From Azolla caroliniana (Eukaryota; Polypodiophyta), in the NCBI GenBank assembly GCA_043228905.1, contig JBHGNT010000002.1, positions 2,170,001 to 2,234,000 on the forward strand: a stretch of DNA of 64,000 nt, written 5' to 3'. The position numbers and the translations under genes are program-made. The notes under the pieces are model-generated. The model saw only the letters and a list, made by a program, of their open reading frames with translations, was not told where the DNA came from and made no database searches. Of this stretch, positions 17,878 through 29,351 are shown piece by piece. The stretch's first letter is position 1; each line of letters begins with the position of its first letter.

Positions 17878-18312
17878 CTAGATCTTATAATAAAATGTTA
17901 ATTTACTGCTTATATTCCATCCTTGAGTACATATATAAGGTCTTGAGGCAAAGTACACGAAAAACCGTTGACATCTCTATCTCTTATCGTAATTACCTTA
18001 CCCTAGTGGTAAGTGGTAAATTGTTAGCACTACAAGCATTGCGTTGTGTGTTCGAAACCTAACTTCCTCACCTCTCTATTATATACTTCTTATATATCTC
18101 TTAATTCAGTAGATGCCACTGTGGAATGTAGGGCAACGTTGAACCCATGACCACCTAGTCTCCATTGGGCAACCTGACCAACCGAGCTACATCCATATGG
18201 GTTACTTATAATAAAATGTTAATTTACTACTTATATTCTGTCCTTGATTACATATATAAGGTCTTGAGGCAAAGTACACGAAAAACTGTTGACATTTCTC
18301 TCTCTCTCTCTC
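17878..18312. repeat. Direct repeats flanking two tRNA-like segments
   Basis: A ~105-base segment beginning CTTATAATAAAATG at 17883 recurs at 18206 with few differences. Between them lie tRNA-like stretches: plus strand 18003-18060, with TAGTGGTAAGTGG (A-box-like) and GTTCGAAACC (B-box-like), and minus strand 18128-18200 with TAGCTCGGTTGG and GGTTCAACG. It could be a SINE pair or a tiny terminal-repeat element; the ends are not resolved. A (TC)n run follows at 18298-18317. Confidence 0.5.
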
Positions 18313-18699
18313 TCTCTTGCTTCTTTTCGTAAATAATGGCTTTCATTATGAAAGAAAATTACGCCACCATGACTAACTTACTACAAAATATAGAACCCTT
18401 ATAAGGAGCTAAATACTGCTACGACTCCAAACTCAATGCCACCCTACACACAACTTCAAATGACGAATATGATGATATGTGACCTTGCATTACTCTCTTT
18501 CTTCATGGTTGAGATTTCATGACTTCTCTAGCACTGTTAATTGCCACAAAAGAAGTCCTTTTAACTTTACAACATATTTTCTCACCCCAACTTATGAATC
18601 AAAAGTGAAGGCATTCTACATATTCCAATTGAGCCATAACCCCCAATACATCAAGAACTCAAAATTAATTTGGAAATGAGGCATCGGTTCATTGATCTC

Positions 18700-19490
18700 C
18701 ATACGTGCAAACACCCAACTGAATGATGATATGCTTACTCTAGTTATAGACATTCACACTAAACTGATAGACCTCCAAACCATCCTCGCCATTGGGCATA
18801 AAATCGATGCCTATAATGTTCCAATTCCACCAAACAAAAGAAACATGATCCTTTAGTAATGTTTCTTTTTTTAATGCATACCCCAATGGTAAAACTCCAT
18901 CTCTTATAAACATGACAATCCCAGAATAATCACCGTGAACATTGCCACCTTAGAATAACTAATCAATCCAACATTATGATGATCTTTATGCTCTATTCCA
19001 CATAAAACATCCCATCGCTCACTTAACACAATCCTCCAAACCTCATGCATTTTAAATGTTGAACACAATACCTTCACATTCCATGTGGTGATCTTCATAC
19101 TTTATTTTTTCATTTAATTCGAGAAATCTCCTTCTCCTTCACTACTAATGTTTTTGCCATATCTTGAAATAAATCCCCTAAGATTGCATACGAATTGCTA
19201 TGGAAATGCCAAACTCCGGACCCCGATGACTCATTCTATGAACAAGGCGCTGGTTTCTGTTTATTCAAAGGAACATACAAATTACCTTTATTATCAAAAG
19301 ACAAATTCTTTGGATAGTCATCACGACGACCCCATGGTCTATTTTGCGTGGAATTTGTTTTTTGAATCAGTGTTACCTTCTCCATAGATACATTATGCTC
19401 AACATTCTTATTAAACTTTTTCATCTTTCCAAAAACTATTGACCATTGCCCTTCATCCTCTAGGGTCTATCTATCCTTGTTATTCATAAT
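18700..19490 (-). pseudogene. LINE remnant: endonuclease start and ORF1 end
   Basis: At 18904-19098 the minus strand reads MKITTWNVKVLCSTFK, the conserved start of plant LINE APE-type endonucleases. At 19236-19490 is a low-complexity ORF1 tail (GRRDDYPKNLSFDNKGNLY). Stops interrupt both. It continues beyond the solo LTR at 19501-19943 into the ORF1 part. Confidence 0.6.
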
Positions 19491-19500
19491 TTGTGGTTCC

Positions 19501-19943
19501 TATTAAGTAATTAGGTAATTAACTAGGGTTAATTAGAGACTAATTATATGGTTACGTTAAGCAGCGGAAGATTAGTATGATATGCGCGTGAGAGTGTGTG
19601 AGAGGAAGAGAGAGAGAAAGAGAGGAAGTTACACTTGAACACAAAGATAAATGGGGGATGATTGACTATATTGAAAAGTGTCATCAACATTCAACAATAC
19701 CCACAATGAGGTATATATATAACCCATGTGCAAAGGTGCACATGTGTGGGTAGAACATAGGTACTTATGTGTAAGTCCTACATTAAATGTACTAAGGAGT
19801 GGAGGATCTAGAATATCCCACTTAAGTACAAGGTCCTATTTAAAGGCTTAAGGTCAACACATTAACTAGATTTTATCTAGGTAACTACTAAGTTACATGT
19901 GTTGACTAACTAGATTAAACTAGTTGAGCTTGATATCTCAACA
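19501..19943. mobile_element. Solo LTR inserted in the LINE remnant
   Basis: A 443-base block with no coding sequence and a perfect 5-base duplication GTTCC at 19496-19500 and 19944-19948. It ends CA, but starts TA rather than TG, consistent with one transition. Contains a TATATATA box at 19713 and AACTAGATT repeats. The LINE reading resumes on the far side. Confidence 0.75.
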
Positions 19944-19948
19944 GTTCC

Positions 19949-20690
19949 TTTATTTGCTCTAAAGTTGTCAAAGTTAAATTTGATCATGATTTGTAGGCTC
20001 TTCATGTACCACTTCCACTACATTATTTCTTTTTTCAGGACACTCAACCATAAAATGCCCTAACACACCACAATGGAAACAATGTCATGCAAATGTACCC
20101 CATTTAAGCCGAAAATACATAGGAGGCATACTAGAGCATGCAATTTGTAAATAACCTGGCCTCTTTAATATTTATAGCAATATTCCAAAGAATATACATC
20201 CGATATCGATTTTGAGCATTAGCACTTGGAGGCACCAAGATCTTTCCCAAGTTTTCCATTGCTAATCGTAATATTGGCCAGACCATTGAATATGTGCACT
20301 CTATTCCACTAATGGCCTCAAACCCATACATGACACTATTGCTTTAGTATATCTTGATATTCCACTAATGGCCTCCACAGAACAATATGAACCAAACATT
20401 TCTCATAAAACACTGGCAATTTATTGAGTAATTTCTCTTTATACTCTTGTGATACCAAAACAACCTCATAAAACCCACGAGGACCAACATAAACATCTTG
20501 AACACAACATTGTTTGACCCTCTAAAGGAAAGGTATATTCCCCGTAAATATTAATACGACCCCTCTATAATAATAAAAAAGCAAATGAGCCCAAAAACTC
20601 CTTATTGTCTATTTCTACCTTAGCCACTTCATCATCAACAAACTCCCCAACAACTTTTACATTATCCCTTATATAATCACCCCCCCCGGC
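19949..20690 (-). pseudogene. LINE ORF1 remnant (DUF4283 plus zinc knuckle)
   Basis: Minus strand shows FHCGVLGHFMVECP, a CCHC knuckle, near 20040-20090. Upstream are LGKILVPPSANAQNR and GFYEVVLVSQEYKEKLLNKL, which resemble DUF4283-type ORF1 proteins of plant LINEs. Broken by stops. Confidence 0.55.
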
Positions 20691-20699
20691 CTAGTTCAA

Positions 20700-22690
20700 G
20701 AATATGAGACTACGTACATATCCTCTCTTACTTTCTACTTAATGTAAGTAGGTATCTAGAGCTATAACGAGTGACAATCATCACCGTTGAAGGTCAGAGG
20801 ATCGGGCTCGTATTGACATATCTATATTGTTTGTGGCTTTGTGTCATATTCAACGGCTCTATAAGTTTGCTCCAACATGCTTGGCATTTGTGTTACACCC
20901 TTCTCAATACATTACAATTGCTTTAATGTATGGTGCAATAGTTGATAACAAAAGTGCCTATCTACATTAATATAGATCGTCCTTATATTCAAACAAAGTA
21001 GTTGTTAGAGCCTAAAGGCCATTCATAACATTTAGGTGACTATCTACCTAAAAGCAAATGATTGAAGTCATAACTTGGTAAAGACAATAAAGCCATGGGT
21101 GGCATTTTAATGTGGTACTATTTTGGGACATTAGACTCACTATAATGAAGCAATAATTGGTTTAAACATTGCCACAATTGAGTAATTATTCATGTTTTTC
21201 CATGTTTATCTTCAGTAATGTAAACTCCATTAACCTAATGTGAGTGATAAGTGTGACAATTTACTTAGAAATGTGATGTAGAGATGGTGGAGACAAAGAA
21301 GTTTAATCAAGAACAAATAAGAAGAAGGATACAAATTTTGCAACCTCACAGGCCAAATTTATTGCAATGCTATTTCCTAAAAACTTCTCCATGATGTAGA
21401 TGTATATGTCATATGGTCACCTTTTAGGTATCATGTGTGATATACTTGACCAATGTAATATGCCATTTATTCTATGGATGAGCAAGGGAAATCAAATAGA
21501 GAGAGAGAATATAGCAACTCTATGATTCATTACAAGAGCCATGGCACTATGTTTATGTGATTGATGGGAAACAAGTTCGTAAATTTGAGGTCATTTCATC
21601 ACGATGTTTGTGTCCATAAGAAGATGTAGTTTGTGAATGAAACCACGAGGCTCTCTATAGTTGCCCAAATCTAGATGGTGTGACAAGTTTTCGTTATAAT
21701 CTTTACTTTATTGCCTCATGACAACATTGTGACTTGATGCACGATGATATGTTGGCAATTGGAATAATGGCAAGAGGACTATCGAGTGTGACTATGGTAT
21801 GTTGGAATAATGGAGAGGTGACATTTTATTGTTTAAAAGAAATGTAAAGGAAACAATATTCCCTTCCCTCCTCCCCTCTTCTTTCCATGCGATTAAAAGT
21901 GTGAAAACAATTCATATGATACGATTTGCAATAACATATAGCTTACAACCAGTATGACAACATGCAGGGTTCACCAAAGAAAGAAGAAGCTCCTTCACTT
22001 ATGGAAAAAGTTACCCATGTTTACAGAGTAAACTCAAGGGCCTCAATGGAACTATCAACTCCCATGGACCCTTTCTTGAATACCAATGAAGCATGGCAGA
22101 GTGCAACAACAAATTTCAACACCATTTGCAATGTCCTATCTTCGGTCTTAGGATTATAGCATATCATTGTACACGAAATTGTAAGCTTTAGGGCACATAG
22201 GCTTAAGTTGTAGCATTTAAATGTTTTTTCTTAATACTACTAGGGAAAATCTTTGAAGGAAAAATAACATATAGCTTACAACATGAAACTTTTCATAAAA
22301 TGCACTTGTTTATTTGTCTCACGTTAAAGTACATTAGAACTTTTAACATGGTGTGAATTATAGTTTCTTATGGAAATAAAATTATTCAAGGACAACAGAT
22401 ACATGGAATCTGATTCTACATATAAATACATACATGGATTATCAAATTCATTTACATTAATGTGTTAGGCTTCGATGTAAGTAAATAATTTAAAAACATA
22501 GGGGATCGGTGGTATATCTTGTATGTTTAGCCTTGTGGCGTTTTCTAATACTAATGTAATATCTTTTTTGGGAAAAAAAAAGTAAAGTAAATAATTGAAA
22601 TTTTAACTTTGTCAACCCTTGGATCTAATTGTTTCGAATGTCATATCAATAAAATGGGCTATCCACTAATTATATTAGTATATAGTTTGT
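20700..22690. other. Intergenic, nothing recognised
   Basis: AT-rich, no gene-like exon and no transposon domain seen on either strand. Confidence 0.4.
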
Positions 22691-23054
22691 TGATAGTGTG
22701 AAATGCACATAAGAGATCAAAACCAGTCTACTTAGCTTCTTACTTCTTAATCAATTTATAGCTGATACAACGGAACCCATTTGGGTTGGCTTGGCTAAAC
22801 AGGGTGTGCTAAAAGGGTGGGTCAACTTGAGCACACGCATCCTAAAAAGGGTGAGCTAAAAGGGTGGCACAAAGGAACACATGCACACCACATTTCCCCC
22901 CTGCAAGAAACAAGAGATTGAGGGGCATGAACAAGAATAGGACATGTACATGAACATGAACAAGAACAAGAACAATGGCTTGTCGAAGGAGGGGGAGCAT
23001 CTGATAACAGGTTTCAAATGGAAATCCATCGATGATTCTAGTGTGAGGCGAGGG

Positions 23055-23270
23055 TTACACCCATAGAGTGCTCGAAAAGGGTTGATTTATGCAGCCATCT
23101 CGTGTTTGAGGGTCTTGTTGAGGCGTTCGGTGAAGATGGTGTGGGGATGTAAACATATATGGACACGTAGTTGAGGTGCAACGACGTTGAGGACATCCCC
23201 GTGGAACTGTTGGCCTTGATAGTTGGACGGGGCTAATGACGGAAAACGAGTTATCAATCGGCGAATAGAG
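23055..23270 (-). pseudogene. Ty3-type integrase fragment
   Basis: Minus-strand readings in two frames give QFHGDVLNVVAPQLRVH and FTERLNKTLKHEMAA, resembling the integrase block that ends in ERVNQTLE. Only a short part survives and frames shift. It lies inside the small LTR element. Confidence 0.45.
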
Positions 23271-23690
23271 ATCAATCACTCCTGTGGACTGAGGGTCACC
23301 TGGACTTTGCTAAGGTGGGGGACAGGAGGGCTATTGTGTCATCTCGGAGGGGGATCGAGGAAAGATCATATGGCGGCGAAGATAAATCGCTCCTATGGAC
23401 TGAGGGCCACTTGGACTTTGTTGAGGTGGGGGATAGGAGGGCTATCGTGTCGGAGGGGGATCAAGGAAAGATCATATGGTGGCGAAGATCAATCGCTCCT
23501 GTGGACTAAGGGCCACCTGGACTTGGCTGAGGTGGGGGACATGAGGGCTATCGTGTCAGAGGGGGATGGGGGAAAAGATCACTTGGTAAAGAAAGATCAA
23601 TCACTCTTGTGGTCTAAGGGCCACCTAGACTTGGTTGAGGTGGGGGTCAGGAGGGCTATCGTGTAGGAGGGGGATCAGAGAAACCCATGG
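23271..23690. repeat. Four-copy ~108-base tandem array
   Basis: Units start near 23271, 23382, 23488 and 23596 (ATCAATCxCTCCTGTGGACT), each followed by GAGGTGGGGG and GGGCTATCGTGT. Spacing is 106-111 bases. The plus-strand reading is open across the array because unit lengths keep frame in part; no known protein is recognised. Confidence 0.85.
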
Positions 23691-24664
23691 GACAAGAAGT
23701 TAATGGGAAACCTAAGGTGAGGGGGAAGAGTTGGTGGGGCAAGACATAAAAGTGGTGTGAGAAAGTGAGAGTGTCTAAGGTGAAGGTGTAGTGGGCTTAC
23801 GTGCTAGAGAGGTATAGATGGCGATCGCCAAAAAAGGACTTGGATGGAGGAAGCGGTGGATATCGGGAGGCCTAACTAGTGAACTAAGGCAGTGCTAATA
23901 GAAGAGATACTACTACAAGAGACTAACAAGAGTGTCGGTGATGGTGGTGAGGGCGATGCTACCTACGAAGCGGAAGAGGCAGATGCTTGGATGTGGGGGA
24001 CTGGTACCCTGCTTCTCCACGAATATGTGAAATGCACATAAGAGATCAAAACCAATCTACTTAGCTTCTTACTTCTTAATCAATTTATAGCTGATACAAC
24101 GGAACCCATTTGGGTTGGCTTGGCTAAACAGGGTGTGCTAAAAGGGTGGGTCAACTTGAGCACACGCATCCTAAAAAGGGTGAGCTAAATGGGTGGCACA
24201 AAGGAACACATGCACACCACAATAGTTATTCTCACAAAATATTAAATGTACATTATTTTGTCAACGTGTCTCTCTTAAAGAACACCTTAGATACAATAAG
24301 AACTAAGGTCACATATATTTTAATCGATTTAATCTACGTAATCAATAAATTATGCTTTTTTGTTCAATCCCATGAGCAATGCAATGGGTTCGAATAATGA
24401 TTACATTTGACATCAAGTAGCTTTCATATTAAAGAGTGCAGTGTGTGTGACATGTAATTATCAAGTCTCACTTTTTCATGTGGCCAAGTTGTGAACTAAT
24501 CTCATTATGTTATTCTTAACAAATAAGTTTCCCCATCATAGCATGGGCATAGTTACCACACATGGCTTTCAAATCGGGACCCCGCTAGAAGTGTGTGAAT
24601 CATAATGCTAATAACTTAGTTGATACTCAAGGTTATGGCTTTATAATACATTGCATTAATATGA

Positions 24665-24979
24665 AGGGAAAAGTACCAGGATACCCCCAGAAGTTTGTCT
24701 ATTTACCAAAATGCCCTTGGAAGTTCCAAATTTACCAAACTACCCCTATGTCCAAAAAATTACACTTTATAAAGTAATTATACACTCAAATCTACAAGCC
24801 CTATTTACCAAAGATGGAAGAAATGGACCCGAACTAGCCCTATTTACCAAAGATTTGAGTGTATAATTACTTTATAAAGTGTAATTTTTTGGACATATGG
24901 GTAGTTTGGTAAATTTGGAACTTCCAGGGGCATTCTGGTAAATAGACGAACTTCCAGGGGTATCATGGTACTTTTCCCT
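24665..24979. mobile_element. Foldback MITE with long inverted arms
   Basis: A 315-base element: arms of ~130 bases are near-perfect inverted repeats. They begin AGGGAAAAGTACCA and end TGGTACTTTTCCCT, with a short spacer at about 24790-24845. A perfect 7-base duplication AATATGA flanks it (24658-24664 and 24980-24986). No coding sequence. Transcription would give a long hairpin RNA. Confidence 0.85.
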
Positions 24980-24999
24980 AATATGATTAGTCCAACTTG

Positions 25000-27900
25000 A
25001 CACATTATACATGAATAACAACAAACCAAGAAACATGAATAGTGTATTCCTGACGACACGTACATCAAATAACTTGCCGACAAAGAATTTAGATGGCTCT
25101 TGTGAACATACTAAAATGTTAACCATGCTTTAGATAACTAGAAATTTGATTAATTGCAGATATTAAATAACTATTTGGGTCGGTTTTGGGTAACATTACA
25201 TGATGAAATGAATTCTACTCGTGTACTTACATTATAAAGACAAAAATACTTTGAATAAACATTACAAACATTCACAAGTAATATAGTTGGCATGTTTATG
25301 AACAATAAATGTCAATACAATGGCATCAGTCGTTCAAAGAACGTTATCAAGTTGTACAAGATAATTGCATATTTTTCTTTGTGCACATATAGATGCTTGT
25401 TATCACGGAGTTAATAAGTTTCCACAATAGGCGATATGAACATAGCCACACCATTCATAAAATAATTTTTTATTTGATGTCAAGCTAGAATAAATGCCTA
25501 AAATTTTGGTAGTGGTTGTTATGCTTATGCATCTCTTCGATCTAATGAGCTACCAAAATTTGTACCCATGTTCTAGACATGGACAACAAAAGCATGTTCG
25601 TTCACCAATGAGATGCTTGTGGGAAAGGTGAACATGGAACACATATTTAGAATAAGCAAACTAATGTGTTTAATATACACGGAGGCAACATTACTAATTA
25701 GGTAAGTAGAACAAGTGGGTATCAAAATTTCCCCTCTTGCTAGGGTTAATATTGGATCTACCTTTCACACTTTTGTTATTGTTATCATTATAGGGCCAAT
25801 CTCAAAGTTTTGGGTCCCTTTTTTACCTTGTTTTTTCCCTCTCTTCGTGGGATGAATAACTTTATTGAATCTAATTCTATTAGCATCGTCACTTTAAACT
25901 AATTCATTTCATTCATATTATATTCTAATTCATTTGTTCTAATTGTGATGTTGATTAATCGTTTGATGTATACCACCATTATACTCATTTGATTAATGAT
26001 GCATGTATCATGTTTATTCTTTGTTGATTACCATTCTAATGAATGCAATATTTAAAAAATAAATAAAATTTAATCTAATAAATCCACAGTGGATAGGTTA
26101 CAAATGTCAATCCATTTATGTTATCATGTATTAATCATTGCCAAATGATTATTTAATTTGCACATGTAAAGTTTTTAGATAGTTTGGGAAGTTAAATTCG
26201 ATGGAGTTATTAATTCCTAGATAAAAATACACATGAAACAAAGGAAACATTGGCCAAGGGAGCTACAATGCTAAAAAAAAATAGAAGTGTAGAATCAACA
26301 CTTGCCATCTCAAGAATTTATCAATATCTCCTTTGTAATAGGACATCAGAGCTTTGATATTTTGCATTCAAGTATGAGTGACCTCATTCCTCAATTACAT
26401 CCACTTGCATTTAACCATTAAAAAAATGCATGTTTTTCCCTTCACAAGCATTAACGTTATTCACTCACGTAAAAGTAGATTGCTCGTAAATGTCACATTG
26501 CCAATCAGAGACCAAGCCTTTAATCTCACATCTACCTCTTGCATATGCATTTTTGGAGGTTGAGTTCACACAATGGTAGAAGGAGCTCTAAATTTAGTCA
26601 ATAAATAGTGGTGAGAATAGAAGGTATCACAATACACTGTTGTGCAAAGTATTGTTGCTCTCACGTGCACATAGTGCTAAATATTGTTAAAGGTGTCTTT
26701 GCAACAGCGTGTTAGTATCATGCATTTGTTGATTTTGTAAAATCACTTTTGTTGGAGCAAGTTCTTATTGTTCATGATTTCAATCTAAAGAGTTAAACTT
26801 ACAAATAAGAGCTCAAACCCTTTGAGACTAGCACCATGTGCTTACAATGTGAATGTCATAAAGCATAACCTTTACTACAAAACTATCATGTTCATGCAAT
26901 TCTAAATTTAGTAAGATATAATTTGTGCCTTGTTCCCGTGGATTTGTTGATGCTTGGATGTGACACCAAATTTGGCGCACCAACAAGAAACTTGGTTTTC
27001 AAGATCCTGACAATCTCATTAGTTCAGCTCTCAACACGAGATCATGTTGTAAGAATATTAATATCTTGCACTATGAGGTACATAATTTCATCTCTCTTTT
27101 TTTCAAATTAATATGAAAGTACCACATCATCTTTGTCTATCTATGTTTGGCACTATCGTTTGGGATGCTTTAGATATTGTTGATAGATCTATAATGAATT
27201 GATTAAATTTTTATGTGTATAATGCTCTATGGGATTTTTAATCGAAGAATATTCGTGTACTAAAGCATCATGTATATTCTTCCTCCAAAGAATGATTCTC
27301 AATTGAAATTTTTTGTTGATGGTGATAAAGATCTTTGGGCTAATCAAATTCGTTAGAACCAAGGTTAACCCACAAGTAGTTTATTTTGTCCATTATTATT
27401 CGTGGACATTCGAGACTAGAAGGGTTTTACTTACTCATGACCTTTGCTTGATTTCATTGAACATATATGTAGTGGGACTTCTTTTATCTAATTTGCCTTA
27501 TAACTAGTATAGCTAGCCATGGACGATGCCCTTTGGCCAGTTTGCCTATAATGGATATATCAGGAAAGTTTAAATGAATAATTGAGTGTTTGCTTGTGAA
27601 TATTTTAGAAGAAAATAGTTGTATAACATGATTTAATGCATTGGAAGTTGTTTTGTTGCATATGATTATTTTAACTAGGGTGCTTATAACAGCGAAGGGC
27701 GCATTTGTTCATGTATACTTGAAGAGAAAGATGTTGTAGGTTGTATCTCGTGCGCAAGGTTGTTTTATTGGGTGTTGACCAAGTTATTATTGTTGTAAAC
27801 ATTGACAATTTACTATTGAGTCAATAGAGAAGAGATAATGTGATCAATGGATCAAATTTGTTGCACATGTTTAGGTGGGGCTAGTGGGCAAATATTGTAT

Positions 27901-28610
27901 AATAACCATAAGGTTTGCACACTAAAGAGCAAAACCATAACATATTGATTGCTTTGATACTAGAATCTTTTGATGTATATGAACTAAACTACTTAAGATG
28001 TAAGGGTTTGCAAAATGGATTTACGGGACAAAAGAAGACGAGTAAGAGGAAATTATACAACATTATTAAGATAATGAATGTGTTCAAAACATCTTTGATG
28101 TGGGCTTCTATAATTGGGGTTTGAAAACCATTTTCTCCTATTATTATTTGCATTAGTGGATACATGGATTGCCTTCACCATACATCCAAATAGTTTTTGA
28201 GCTCCTCGTGCATTGGGGATTATTACATAATTAGTGTATGCAAAATATATATGCATTCGAGGCATGATATAGGGTTCAAAGACATGCTAAAACATGAAAT
28301 AACATGTTACTTGGGCAATTCGCGTAGCAAGAAGCTTTGCTGATGCTAGCACATGAAGAGATCCAAATACGTGTGTCGGCAAGACATCATGCCCCCATTT
28401 GTTTTGGCCTTCATTCCAAATGGGTTCTGAGGTCACAAGATATTGATTGGATCCCCATGTCTTTAGTATTTGAGTCATTCACTAATTTTTTTCCACAATT
28501 AATACATTTCTATTTGCATAAAGAAGAAGGATGACCATGCCATTTTTTTGTTTAGAGATGGCAAGGTCATAAACTTCATACGTTGATGCAACAGGTAATT
28601 GAGAAGAATT
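25000..28610. other. Intergenic, AT-rich, nothing recognised
   Basis: Short open readings occur but none resembles a known protein or keeps splice-consistent structure. Probably decayed transposon DNA. Confidence 0.4.
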
Positions 28611-28619
28611 GACATATGG

Positions 28620-29215
28620 TGCATAGAGGAAAGAATGTGTGAAAGTGAGGATTTCAATCCACTACCTTGATGACTCGAAAGTGTAAAAAAATATGGTTGA
28701 TGATGGGTTTATTTGGAGAAGAACGGGTTGTTAGTCTGATACTCTGATGTTGTTTGAGGAGAAAAGCAATACATGATGTGTGTAACAAGACGTGTGAAAG
28801 TAAGGAGTTGAACCAATGATCTCTAACGACATACTTCTAGGGGTATTGTGGACATCTGTCTGACATCATAATGCCACGAGAGCTCGAGGAGAAAGAGACA
28901 CATGATGTGTGTAACAAAGTCGCGTGAAAGTAAGAAGTTGAAGAGATGAACTCAGACAACATACCTCTAGGGGTATCATGGTCATCGGTCAGATACTCTA
29001 AAGCCGCGAGAGCTTGAGAAAGCGATACATGATGTGTGTAACAAAGATGTGTGAAAGTAAGGAGTTGAACCGATGACCTCTAACAACTTACCTCTAGGGG
29101 TATTATGGTCATTAATTCGATATATTGTATTAGTATGTAATGGAGGCGTGTGAAGGTAAAGGTTTTGAACCAATGACCTCTAGAGGTTGGCTGTAGGGGT
29201 ATTGGGCGAATTTAT
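28620..29215. repeat. ~127-base degenerate tandem array upstream of the RAB5IF-like gene
   Basis: Four units begin near GTGTGTAACAAA(G/C) and carry GTGTGAAAGTAAGGAGTTGAA then CTCTAGGGGTAT. Starts are near 28625, 28778, 28906 and 29034. On the minus strand some units contain GGTTCAACTCC, a perfect Pol III B-box match. The array ends about 140 bases before the first exon. Confidence 0.65.
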
Positions 29216-29351
29216 TATTGGAAAGCATGAAAGGGGAGGAGGGTAGGGGCATATTTTGTAAATTAAAGAAGCCTTGTCTGGCACAGGGAATAAACAGCAG
29301 AGAAGAACGACAGACAGAATCAGAGAGCGCGGAGACGAAGACCGATCGAAG

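Larger units (their letters stand above)
22697..24221 (-). mobile_element. Small non-autonomous LTR element
   Basis: Two 196-base direct repeats (22697-22892 and 24026-24221) starting TGTG and ending CACA, about 98% alike by eye, enclose 1,133 bases. On the minus strand GGGGGGAAA (polypurine tract) abuts the left LTR, and the segment beside the right LTR contains TGGAGAAGC as a possible primer site. A 4-base ATAG flanks both ends. The interior keeps a broken Ty3-type integrase piece and a tandem array, so the element must move in trans if at all. Confidence 0.75.

Noticed and set aside
23223-23666. A 147-codon repeat protein
   Set aside because: Open only because of the tandem array in a non-autonomous LTR element; unit lengths are not all multiples of three.
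22697-24221. CRISPR-like or satellite interpretation of the repeats
   Set aside because: Plant nuclear context, LTR termini, polypurine tract and flanking duplication point to a retroelement.
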